NCBI GenBank assembly: GCA_016165875.1
Contig: JABBOT010000010.1
Span: 9,224,277 to 9,288,276, forward strand
DNA from: Acanthopleura granulata
Taxonomy: Eukaryota; Mollusca; Polyplacophora; Chitonida; Chitonidae
DNA: 64,000 bases
Reading direction: 5' to 3'
This document shows, in pieces, positions 31,766-43,025 of the stretch. Position 1 is the first letter of the stretch; every line of letters starts with the position of its first letter. The notes below the pieces were generated by a model. That model searched no databases and was not told the origin of the DNA. It saw only the letters and a list, made by a program, of their open reading frames with translations. The position numbers and the translations under genes were made by a program.

Positions 31766-32644
31766 GGCCGTATCTATGGTGTCCCGTTTGTGCCATTAAA
31801 ATAGCACTCGACGTAGACTTTTTACAGGTTAAAGCCCTTTTCAGAACGTCGAGTTTTACATGGGCATTTAACCTGCAAAAACTTGATGCACAAAGTCGAC
31901 ATCCCATTTCAAAACTTGACCTTGAGTTTTGCTTCCGTCAAGTTTTCAAGCAGAAACATCGTTAACGAAACGCGACGTCCAGTTTTTGCGTCGACTTTTT
32001 GCATGTTTAAGCTCCATTTAAAATTTGCTGTCGCGTTTCAGAACACAATGTTGAGTTTTAAATGGGCCTTTAACCTGCAAAAACTCTCCGCACAAAGTCT
32101 CCCTCGCATTCAAAACTTGACGTCAAGTTTTGATTCTGTGGAGTTTTGATGGTACCATTGTGCATGTTTAGGGAGCAGTTAGTTCCATGGGGTTTTGATG
32201 GTACCATTGTGCATGTTTAGGGAGCAGTTAGTTCCGTGGAGTTTTGATGGTACCATTGTGCATGTTTAAAGAGCAGTTAGTTCCGTGGGGTTTTGATGGT
32301 ACCATTGTGCATGTTTAGGGAGCAGCTAGTTCCGTGGGGTTTTGATGGTACCATTGTGCATGTTTAGGGAGCAGTAAGTTCCGTGGAGTTTTGATGGTAC
32401 CATTGTGCATGTTTAGGGAGCAGTTAGTTCCGTGGAGTTTTGATGGTACCATTGTGCATGTTTAGGGAGCAGTTAGTTCCATATTCTTTTTAAATGTTTC
32501 TACAACAAACTTCAAAACGCCGAATTTTAAATAGGGCGTTAACCTGTATAAACTGGATGCACAGTTGAGTTTCGGGTGCGTCAAGTTTTGGGGTTGATAC
32601 AAGTGCTGTTTTAATGGCACCAATAGGACACCATACATATCAGC
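31766..32644. mobile_element. Inner 879-bp TIR element with 8-bp target duplication
   Basis: Flanked by TGTGTTAG at 31758-31765 and 32645-32652. The left end begins GGCCGTATCTATGGTGTCC and the complement of the right end GCTGATATGTATGGTGTCC. Both continue with TGCCATTAAAA-AGCACT and repeated AAAACTTGACG/CAAGTTTT motifs. Eight-bp duplication is typical of hAT and a few other superfamilies, but the ends are not the usual hAT CAGNG, so I leave it unassigned. Frames at 31759-32149 are repeat-derived. Contains a 49-bp tandem array. Confidence 0.82.
32144..32485 (+). repeat. 49-bp tandem array, 7 units, inside the inner element
   Basis: Unit: GTTTTGATGGTACCATTGTG + CATGTTTAGGGAGCAGTTAG + TTCCGTGGA. 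Units are nearly identical, so the expansion is younger than the surrounding element's divergence. Confidence 0.93.
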
Positions 32645-33066
32645 TGTGTTAGACCATTGCTTCGGTCAAAAATTCCTGCAGTCTGCCGTGTTTAGTCAGC
32701 CGTCTGCGTGATGTGGAATTTTTCTACGCATGATTCACACAGTTACATAGGATAGCTCAAAAGTCGAAAACTCCCACAGTGCCGAGAATTTACGATACAC
32801 AAAAATATCTAGTGATCAGCAAGTGGTTAGTAACGGGGCCTCTGCCTAAAACAAGAGATGTGAGGTTAACACAAGCATTTTAAAGACCTCTGCAACATGC
32901 AATCCCCTCGGCTGATCATTGCTGATGGAGGAACATACAGATTTTTAAAGGCTAGGCAGTGCCTAAATCCGGATAGGAAAATACCCCTGGTTTTTCAGAT
33001 GGACCTCTGTTAGACGTTGTATTGCTAGAATACAAGGTCTAATTTACCACTAATAACATTAGGCTA

Positions 33067-34024
33067 GCAGGTGGAGAGTGCCTGTCATGCATGTTGGTTA
33101 ATATATATCTGACACATTTGTAACTTTTGTCAGAAACTCTACAGATCTGTACAAGGCTCTAACGTGGCCCTTATTTCTTACAGCACAACAACCAAGCCAT
33201 CAATATAACTCTCAGGGTACATAAAATACACTGCACATACCAAGAACCCTATGCAATCCTTTCTAATGCTACGGTGTCTTATTATCTTGGAAGACAATGG
33301 AATTCACTGGAACATGTAGAACGTAATGACTTTTCCACTTAGTAATTCATTGTTGTGATATGTTTAGTAGAAACAGAGATATAGACGAATATAAAGTTGC
33401 AGATATCTAACATCAGGAGACCCTTAATTGTGAACCAAGCCAATGTGTATATCTGTCCATTTCTGTTCCACTATCTGGCAGCTGTGTTCCAACTTCCCAT
33501 GACCATGGTAGTGTTTTCGTGATTGGAATGGTGTGATCCCAGCTGAAAAGTGATCTCCTTGTATAGGTGTTATAACTAGAAGCACACATACAATGCTTGC
33601 TTTAATCTGAATTAACCTGAGTTGTTACAAGTGTCAGTATACTGATGCAATATTACCTGCGCTCGCATATTTGGTGGTAACATTTGGGAGAGTCCTGTCG
33701 GTATGTTCTCACACTTCCCTTTCTTGTGGTATGGTGTCTGAGAGTCAATTCTGCCATTCGGCACGTATCATGCCCTACAAAAGTGCAGACCTGCACTAAA
33801 GTTGGCACCCTTACTTTGAGACTTCAGCCACAGTGACACGATGTCGGTGCAGTTTTCTATTCAACCTGTCAAATTCAGCGAGTCAGGCGAAAATAGAACA
33901 TCAGCTGTTTCATTTGATTGTAACATTTGACAGATTGTAAGATGTGAATACGATATGAGCAGCCTGCTGGCCCTGAAGATCATCACACCATGGTAAAACT
34001 CGACAGTGCAGACTATTCAAGCAG
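33067..34024. other. No gene seen
   Basis: AT-rich unique-looking sequence without splice-bounded frames. Confidence 0.5.
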
Positions 34025-34170
34025 AGACCCATGAGACGGTCCGCCAGCAGCCTGTTGATGGTAATGGCTGGCCTACGTGCTTTGCTCAATTTCTTCCCAC
34101 CATAATGATGGTCGCTGTTGAATAAGTGGAATATTCTTGAGTGTGGCATAAAACACAATCAAATGAACAA
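34025..34170 (-). repeat. Dispersed repeat family A, reverse copy
   Basis: On the minus strand: ACTCAAGAATATTCCACTTA, then GCGACCATCATTATGGTGGG, AAGAAATTGAGCAAAGCACG and CAACAGGCTGCTGGCGGACC, aligning with 10106-10295. Confidence 0.65.
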
Positions 34171-37100
34171 ATTAACACTAAAGCCAGGGCACCATTATAA
34201 GGGGGGATAACTCTGGTTGGAATGTATTGGTGTTGTTCTATTCCAGCATAAGGCCTAAAATCGAATTTTAGGTCTATAATTTTCATTATGTAATATTTTA
34301 AGCAAATATTGTCTTTATCCCTTACTCTTTATTAGGGAAATATTGGGAGAGGATGGGATAGGGATGAGGGATGCCGAGGGTTTTGGGTGGGGCTTGGGTG
34401 TCAAAACTAAAGCCATGTCATGTAAAAACATATTAAAGCATGACACACTTATTGATGTTATCTTCCCAATTTTACTGATGTAAGTGCAGCTCATAACACG
34501 GTTTCTTCTCGGCCACAGTCAAACAAGTGTGAATTGCTGAATAAAAATAAAAAAAATTATTCCACTGAAAGAGAAAGACTCTGTGATGTGATAGTAACAA
34601 TTTTTAGGAACTTTTGAGTGGTTTTCATGTGATTTTAATGGAAACCAAATAAAGAGCCTTTAATATGCCTGACACTATAAATATGAGTGATGAAATGTCA
34701 GGGTTTCATGGCACTATTGCACATTGTTTGTGCCACAAATAGTTTTACACTATTATATATTAATGCGATAATTCAGAGAAAAATTAGGAATGGAATGTCT
34801 TTATGGAGGCAGTCTGTATTGAACTACTACCCACATGACTGAATGTCTAAGGAAGTTTACATGTATACTGCTTGTACGGAATTATATAAGAACTGTGCCA
34901 CGGTGAACATATGCCTTATGTAGGTCTCTAGTGACTCAGCATAAGTCACGGACATCATTCAGCCATATCGCCTTGTCCCAAGATGTTCTGACTTTATCTT
35001 ATTGAGGATATTCCATGTGATCTTCTAACGCAGAAGTGTCTGAAAACTTCAATAGGTATTCATCATGTGCCATCAGTCTAAGACAATGATTTTATTTAGA
35101 AATTTAATATAGTCAAAAAACAATTTTTAGACAAGAGGGATGAAACAAGTTCTCCTGGACTTTTTTTTCTCCTCCACACGAATTTGAAATAGTACAAAGG
35201 TACATAGGGTAGAATTGCTGAGTAACTGAAAATATGTTTCAGGACTTGGCAATTGCTAGGTATTTCTTCCTGTGTTACGGTGATTGTCAGCAAGTGACAG
35301 TGCGCCCATTATTTTCCAACAGTCCGCAGTCTTTGCAACTAGTGTTACTCACATAAATGTGGGCTCGATTTTTAACTGTAAATGCTTGCTTATGTGGTTG
35401 TTCTATATGCACAGCTATGCTAATTTGGTGCGATGTACCTATGTTGATGTTTTAATACAGTGCGATTAGTGTTCAGATGGACAGAGGTAGTACTTGGTGC
35501 AAATAGTTGTGTTAATTGGAGTATTCTGTAATCTCACAGACAGATGTGCATGTAATACACTTGTTGTGAGCATTAATTCTGTAAACAGCTCTAGAAAATA
35601 TCACTTTACTAAAACGGTTCAAATCCAGCTATCGGTGTATAGATTTTTTGAGAGTGTGTGTCAGGAATGTGTTTTAGTCTGTTCTCACTTGAAGCTCTCA
35701 CAACAGCATTGTATTGCGATAGAATTAAAGTAATCTTCTGGACGGCATGCACATACCCCAAAACAAACGCTCTAACGTTCCTGACCTGTTGATCACATCA
35801 TATTCCGTGTCTGAATAAATTGTATATTAACAACATTACACGTAAGATTTGAAAAATTTATTTCTTTTACATGGATTAAAATTATACAGTGTCAATATTT
35901 CTTGCCCATGGCTAGCACATGTAAGTTGATGTAAAGAAAAATGGATGATGATTATATTGTACTTTGAAGGGTTATGTGCTAGTTGTGTATTAGTTTTTCT
36001 ACCAGCAAACAGTAATTGTCTTCTGTCAAACAGTGTAATTGTCTTCTAGCAAACAGTGTAATTGTCTACTAGCAAACAGTGTAATTGCCTATGACAAACA
36101 GTGTAATTGTCTACCAGCAAACAGTGTAATTTTAATCCATAGAAGAAAAATGTTAAGTCTTTCGATAAATGTAATTCATACATGATTTATTCACACACAG
36201 AATGTGATGCCTGGATTTGCTCTGTTGGATAAATGAAGGACTTAAATCTCACGTACATGGTATCAGAACCCTGTACCAGTCATCATATTTGCACCTCACC
36301 AACCACTTACTGCCAACTGTCAATTGTTGACAGCAGAATCGACAGCTCAAACAACAGTGTGGCATCACAACTAGCATACTGTATATGCTGTTAAAAGTGG
36401 CGAATAAATGATGCAATTATGAATGTGCAGATAGACATATCCAAATATGTTTATATTAAAAAACAAGTGTAAAGTTAAAGCAAAGATTCATGGATATATT
36501 TAAAATTTGTTTAAAACATGGCATTTAAGATGTATCATACATAACCATACAAGAAATGTTTTTATAAGGAGAGAAAAATAAAGATGTCTGTCAGCAGAGT
36601 AGTGATTAAATCCTGCATATTTTGGCTTCTGAAAGGTTTTCACACTTTCTTTTCATTCTTTAGACTAGACAGTGTTTATTTTACAAGCTATACTACTTCT
36701 AGAATTGAGTAATGAAAATGAATGCATCTATCAGGGCAGCTGGAAACCAAGAATAAGATGTAAAGATACTGCGTTCATTAAAATTCATTTCACCGTAAAA
36801 AAAAGGGACTTCTTAGAATAAAACCACTTTTCTGTTGAGCTCATCCATATGTTAATGTACTCACACGAACCTCACTTCTGTTGAATGCTGAGTTACATTG
36901 CACCGTTAAATTGTACCTTTGAAAACTTCAGATAGTAAATTTCAGCAAGGATGTGCTCACTTTTTCCATGTTAAAAATGTTACACCAATAAAAGTGTAAT
37001 GTTATTTAATAAATGTGATGATGTGTTTTGACAGGTGATTTTGAGGCATTACATATTCTAAGTGGAATATGTACATATATTTTCATCTATGTTTTGTCTG

Positions 37101-37600
37101 AAATGTGGAGGGACCATAATATACATCACCCCCCCTTCCCTCTTCCCCCCTCCCCCACCATACCCAGTCACACATATGCATCAAAGAAAGATTTCATCCC
37201 TGACCCCACTCCCCCTCCTTCTACCTCTCCCCTAAAATACCATCATTGGTGAGCAAATATTTGGGGATGTGCTGGTAAGAATGTGAGAGGCACATTTTCA
37301 CCCCAGCTTGAAGCTTTACCACCTCATACTGCAAACACCCACAGTTTGGCTCAACCGTTTTAAATAGAAACCCAACATAACAGTCAGATGAAAAAAACAC
37401 ACATTCAGATCTTTTTTTTTCTGCTATGATCTTTTTTGCAGAGAATTTTTTCCCTTGGCACATTTGAGTGTTTTTGCCCAGTACAGTGGTGGCGGCTGCA
37501 AACTGCAACTTCTGGGCTGTGCCAACAGATGAACCCTGAAAAACATCTCGTTAGTGCATCACTACCAAATGTTAGGGCCACTTGTGGAAAGCCTTGGAGA
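34171..37600. other. No gene seen; 25-bp tandem repeat at 35990-36130
   Basis: AT-rich. At 35990-36130 five or six copies of CAGCAAACAGTGTAATTGTCTA are present. A purine-rich G tract lies near 34330-34400, and a C-rich tract near 37120-37230 gives a Pro-rich open frame without other support. Confidence 0.6.
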
Positions 37601-40600
37601 GAATTACGTTGACAGGGAGCATAGAAAAAGCCCTGAACAACAGGTAGATCTGAACAACTGTCATCACACAGCTAATGTTCACCGGGTACTTAAGTACTGA
37701 TATTTTGTTCTGCTGACTTCTGGATTGTTAAAAAGGTTTTTCTGGCCCAGTGGTAAGAATTTCTTCCATTATGAATCTTCTCCTGTGAGATAGTTGGTTA
37801 TTAGGTAATGAGTCTGTATTTTGGTGAGTGGCAATATCTGGTCACAGCGTGTAGCCAGACGCCTGACTGCATATCTGCCCTCTGTGGTTCCAATACCAGG
37901 TATGTAATCATGAAAACCTGAATATTTTCCCCATGTCTAAAGGACAATTGAGGGTTGCAATGAAACATTCGTTATGTTTTTTTCTTTTCCTTCACAAACA
38001 TACAATTCGAGGCACTTTATATTTCTGGATTGTGTAGATAAAATTGCATTTCAGATCGAATATGTTTTATAACTTTTAAAATTTATCTTAGATACCTAAA
38101 TGAACAAGCTTTCTAGATGATTTTGAACTAAATAATTCAAGATGTTCTTAAATGTCAAGAGCAGTGGTGTAAACGACCTTCATTGCTTGTGGTTCATGTG
38201 TTGACCTTAGTTACAAGCGGAGGAGTAAATTTGTGGAGGACACAACAAACTGCTTCTCTAGCTGCAGTCAGACCTGTCATAGTTCAGGTCATAAGTTCAC
38301 ATTGGGCCCTGCTGCTCTTAATTACCCCAGTTTGTTTGAGAATGGCTAATTGTTCTCTGTTAAATGGCACCATTTCCTGCTGGCTGTTAAACCTTAGGTT
38401 GTTTCAGCGACAAGCTACTTTGCAATTATGAGTCTTTTCTCTTCATATCAAAAAAAAAAAAAAAAGAACTGTAGATGCAATTTATGCAGAGGAACTATTT
38501 TAGCATGTTTCTAGTTATATAGCCATCAAGCCTAATGGAATAAAATACACTGGGTCAAGGCATATTCCAACAATTAACCTCTGTGTACATATATGAACTG
38601 TTTTCATTCATGATTATTTATGCATTATATTTTCCTTGTAAAATATGTATATTATTACATGCCATTGCCCTGCCCTAAATTGATATTTACTATCTTTTTG
38701 TCGCAAACTTCAGGCATACACCTGTCAGTCAGCAGAGCTAAACTTAAGCCGAAAAGAAAAACATATTGTTACAAATAAGAATTCTATATTTTATTTAAGA
38801 CTTACAACTCTGGCATTAGTTATTACCTTTGTGTTTTTGAAAACCAATGGAAAAAAAAAACATTCAATTAAACTTATTTTACTACATGTATGTAGGTGAA
38901 ACATTTGTTACCATTAAACCTTTGTGCAGCCTTCAGACTAAACCCAAGTCATCCCACAGCCTGTTCCTACAGACAGGTGCTGAATGTAATCAATGTACCT
39001 GTAGATTTTCAGATTTCTGATTATTGTGCTGTTAAACATGCTGCTTGACAATGTTGTAAGGTATTATTGTGTTACACAACTCCTGTTCACATAGGTTTCC
39101 TCTATCCATAAACTGACCTATATATACCTCGCGCCACCCCCATTATAAAAGTGAATTATTCTTGAGAACAATGTTAAACAACAGTCAGATAAATAAGTAA
39201 ATAAATCAAGTGAAAAATAAATGAGTACTAATGATACCCAGCCCATGTAGTTTGTCCTGGAATCTGTTCGACTGATGTAGTATGTTCTGTGGAAGTAGAT
39301 ATGAATGGTACATCAGTGTTTAGAGCCTCCAGGAAGGTGATATGCTGTGGGCGAATTAGCAGGATTTCATTTGGAAAGAAGGAGCATATGTGACCACTTA
39401 ACCAGCACTGGTGTCCAGTAATCTAGCCAGTCAGATGTCCAGTCTTGACCAGGGCTGTTTCCCTGCTCTCTCTGATCTCCACTGACCTTTTGGGTACTGA
39501 GCTGTACATGTTTAATCCCTCTCTTCAGCTGGTCACTTTGAGCTTCCTAACTTGAAAGGCTGTAGGAGTGGTCATAGCTTGATGTTACTGGAATGCAGAG
39601 TCACTGGTTTGTTAACCCTCACTTTGTCTGGTCAGTTCCCCAGGCCCTGATCAGGATGGATGAGGTAGCAGTCATCAGATGAGGACTATGGACTGACCAG
39701 CTTTGGTACCTGAACTAGTGGACTGTGTCTACTAAGGCCGACTTGTCAACACAGACCTGTCATCACATGCTAACCATGGATTCCGGCCACGAGTTGGAGG
39801 CCAGTCAGAGACAGCCATCTGGCTATCTTATGGTAAGTTTGTCATCATCCAGTTTCCATTGACATTTAGATGCATGTGAGCATTTTTTTTTTAGTTGTGG
39901 AGGGGGGGGGGGATGCGGGTGGAGGATGACTCTTGTGTTGTTGTTGACGTAATTGTGATTTAATTAATGTAGGTGCAATCATTTTACATCATTTTAAATT
40001 GTTATCAACTTTAAATATATAATTAAACTATATGAAAAAAGGTTTTTATGGTAATATTGTATGGCCTACACCAGTGGTTTAAAATAAATGTGTAGTTTTC
40101 ATGAATAATAATGCATATGGTTGTGAGCTGGTATGTAACATCAAATCAGGTGAGGATCACATCACTGCAACTGTTAAATCCCTGCAGCACTTCCATAATA
40201 CCAACACATGTATTTATCATAGCCCTCGAACACAAAGGCTAACAAATCATTATTTGTTTCATGAATATAAATGTTGATAATTTTTCAGCGTTGATTTTAA
40301 TAGATAACACAAGCTTGAGCTTGTATGATATATATATTTATATTAACTAATTGGTTAATGGAGACTTTCTTGTGAGCACATCAACCGCCAAGTTATTTAC
40401 AGAAATATTTACAGTCAGAAAAAGAGCATCAGAATTAAAATACACACTGAGATGTTTAATTAGGCTTTTTAAGTTATACTTTTATAAGAATTCCTACTAT
40501 AATCTCAGCGATAAAGAAAAGTTAACTAGTGTTATGAATGCATGCCTGAATTAAATTTCAGGTACACTAACCTTCTTCGCCATGGAGCCCTTCAATACCA

Positions 40601-40859
40601 CTGCACAATCCCCCCCCTCCCCCTGCAACATTGTCCAGGATGCTTTGAGCAAAGAGTGTCTGAGAAAGTCTAAGCATTAAGGCTTGACTAAAAGCTGTAA
40701 TTAAGCAATAAAGACTGGGAACTAATGAGACCACCTGGTTGGCTGTTGCCTGGAATCCTGGCTGAACCACTTGATAGTGGTGTGTATGTCATGCTTTAAA
40801 GTCACTCAGGATAGCATGGCCAGAGACTCAAGAGCGTTCTGCACAGCTGCTGTTGTTGT
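37601..40859 (+). repeat. 3.2-kb duplicated block, copy 2
   Basis: Direct repeat of 11-3231. Differences include substitutions, a 12-bp in-frame insertion in the shared open frame (38183-38431 versus 599-829), an insertion near 38520-38555 and length changes in homopolymers. It starts abruptly at GAATTACGTTGACAGGGAGC after unrelated sequence and ends at the same GCTGCTGTTGTTG. The spacing between copies is about 37.6 kb. Confidence 0.93.
39776..39832 (+). CDS. Candidate first coding exon, copy 2
   Basis: Duplicate of the exon at 2122-2178. ATG in AACCATGG context, 19 codons MDSGHELEASQRQPSGYLM, donor ATG|GTAAGTTT in phase 0. Two base changes between copies: Ser TCT/TCC (silent) and Lys/Glu. 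The next phase-0 exon candidate is 42084-42161, about 2.3 kb away, making this copy the likelier functional one. Product unknown. Confidence 0.42.
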
Positions 40860-41117
40860 TTGGACCTTGGAGAGTTACCAGAGTCATTAGGCCTAGGTGT
40901 GTTTAATGGTAACAGGAAACAGTTGGTGGACAACTGCTTTAGCCTGTTCTCTAGGCTGCATTGATGAGCCCAGCCTGGTTCATTTGGCACTGCTACCTTC
41001 TATGCCCTATTCAGGGCTTTCTCACAGCTATATACCTTGCTATTGAGACTTGTGAGAACACTACCTAACAGTAAGAATACATTAGATATTCATATGAAAA
41101 GACCACAAATAAAACCA
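40860..41117. other. Sequence unique to copy 2 flank
   Basis: About 250 bp between the duplicated block and its minisatellite, absent from the equivalent place in copy 1. No feature recognised. Confidence 0.6.
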
Positions 41118-41795
41118 GTCACAAGTCTTCAGTCCATTTATATCAGGTTATAAACCTTCAGGCCATTGGTATCTGGTCACAAACCTTCAGGCCACTGGTA
41201 TCTGGTCACAGATCATCAAGCCATTGGTATCTGGCCATAAGTCTCCATGCCTTTGATATCTGGTCACAAACCTTCAGGCCATTGATATCTGGTCACAGGT
41301 TATCAGGCCATTGGTATCTCGTTACAACTCTTCAGACCACTGGTATCTGGTCACAAGTCTTCAGGCCATTGATATCTGGTCACAGGTTATCAGGCCATTG
41401 GTATCTCGTTACAACTCTTCAGACCACTGGTATCTGGTCACAAACCTTCAGGCCATTGATATCTGGTCACAGGTTATCAGGCCATTGGTATCTCGTTACA
41501 ACTCTTCAGACCACTGGTATCTGGTCACAAGTCTACAGGCCACTGGTATCTGGTCACAAGTCTTCAGGCTACTGGTATCTTGTCATAAGTCCTCAGGCCA
41601 TTGATATCTGGTCATAAGTCTTCAGGCCATTGGTATCAGGTCACAAATCTTCTGCCCTTTGTATTTGGGTATCTGGTCAGAAGGTCTTCAGACCTTTGGT
41701 ATCTGGTCACAGGTTTTCTGACCTTTGATGTCTCGTCACAAATCTACAGGGCTTTTGTGTTTGGTGACATGTCTGCAGACCATTTTTCTTAGAAA
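41118..41795 (+). repeat. 29-bp minisatellite, copy 2
   Basis: Same unit as 3232-4437. Here a higher-order repeat of three units (GATATCTGGTCACAGGTTAT, CAGGCCATTGGTATCTCGTT, ACAACTCTTCAGACCACTGG) of about 87-88 bp occurs three times at 41280-41540. The open frames are repeat artefacts. Confidence 0.92.
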
Positions 41796-42083
41796 TCTTC
41801 AGACAGTGCCATGAGCCACTTTGCATTTTCAGCCTAATCTGTTTTTTTCACCTTCTGATGCTGTAAGACTTCTTCCCACTTAAAGGTGTGAGTTTCTCAT
41901 CAGTCTGTAACAATCTATCTACCTGTTCAGAAGGAAGCACATTTACATTGATGGTGGGCTGTGTAGGTGATTGCAGCCTATGGAGCCTGTACAGAGGGTC
42001 TAAACTTGTCTGCCAAATCTTGATGCACGTTCACTTCATACCATGGCTGCCAGTGAAGACGTACGTCTTGTAATTCTCTCTAG

Positions 42084-42161
42084 ACTACTAGCCAGGCTGT
42101 GTCTGTGGAATTCTGTAGAATAACCCAAACAATGGAGGGACCATTGCAGCTTGAGTATATG
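42084..42161 (+). CDS. Candidate internal exon, phase 0/0
   Basis: Acceptor TTGTAATTCTCTCTAG|ACTACT and donor TATATG|GTGAGTAG bound 78 bases with no stop, phase 0 on both sides. It encodes TTSQAVSVEFCRITQT then MEGPLQLEYM. It follows in phase from the exon at 39776-39832 or 2122-2178. Alternatively, ATG at 42132 could make the last 30 bases a first exon. An overlapping short frame in another phase starts at 42043 with a strong context (ACCATGGCTGCC, MAASEDVRL) but stops after 26 codons. Product unknown. Confidence 0.42.
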
Positions 42162-42825
42162 GTGAGTAGCCCTGTATGATGTGCAAGGCCAGGCAAAAAA
42201 CATGATCTACAGAGATTCCATGTTCGTTATATCTTCAGATCGCTTGATGCCATCTTTCTGTCAGGTCATGCATAGGGTTAATTTGTCTGTGCAATGCTTT
42301 GGTGCTGCACAGATTTATAACAAGGAAATGTGATACTTGTTCCCTCCACAATGTTACTTTCTTGTTTCAAATGATTATGCAGCATATTTTGTTTCCCTCA
42401 GGAAATGTCTGGTAACATGATTTACCTTTGTGCCAAACAGTGTGATGGATACTTAGAGAACAAAAGAAATTTGGGAATTCCATATCCTCAACCTCTGAAA
42501 CCTAAACCATCATACATGTAGGTATGATTCATGTTTAGAAAATCCTAGCTACATGTATATGTGTGTAACGGTTTGCATTTACCACAGTGAAATGCACTGC
42601 GCCCACTCTTCCATAATTTTAGACCTTTTTGATAAAATGCACATGTCACTGATCAATCTAGATCCTCACATGCATAACTTTAAAACTTACTTAATTAAAA
42701 TTTGTGCTTGGATGAAGCCAAATAAAATTGTGGGTGAGGACTACAGACTTTATAAATATGCTTCATTGTGTTTATTGCTTTAGTCATCAAATCCTGAAAT
42801 TTCCAGGTGTCTAATAAAATGTAGA

Positions 42826-43025
42826 TACTGTAATTCTTCAACCTTTTCGCGTGTTTTTAAGGTGTTTAACCAAGCATATTCTGACCTCATTTTCATGTGT
42901 TAACTGATACAGTTTAACTTTTTGTGCAGCCCTAAAATTGGCCAATCCGAAATCAAATTTAAAATGCACATAAATTGAATGCAAAAAATACTCCCTTATA
43001 TCCGAAAAGGTTCAGGAATTAGTGT
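42826..43025 (+). mobile_element. MITE-like element, copy 2
   Basis: Matches 29820-30029: starts TACTGTAATTCTTCAACCTT, ends CGAAAAGGTTCAGGAATTAG. The terminal inverted repeats are clearer here (TAATTCTTCAACCTTTTC versus complement TAATTCCTGAACCTTTTC). Confidence 0.78.

Larger units (their letters stand above)
31590..33066. mobile_element. Outer inverted-repeat element, interrupted by another element
   Basis: 31591-31750 matches the reverse complement of 32885-33065: AGCCTAATGT, CTAACAGAGGTC, TATTTTCCTATCCG, ATTTAGGC, ATGTTCCTC and ATCAGCAATGATCAGCC occur in order in both arms. The right arm has an extra 25 bp or so near its outer end. Flanking TA on each side (TAGCCTAATG...CATTAGGCTA) may be the target duplication. 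There is no coding frame. Non-autonomous fold-back DNA element, class not assigned. Confidence 0.8.

Noticed and set aside
42043..42120. 26-codon ORF MAASEDVRLVILSRLL with strong start context
   Set aside because: Stops quickly and overlaps a better supported splice acceptor; kept only as a note under the exon at 42084.
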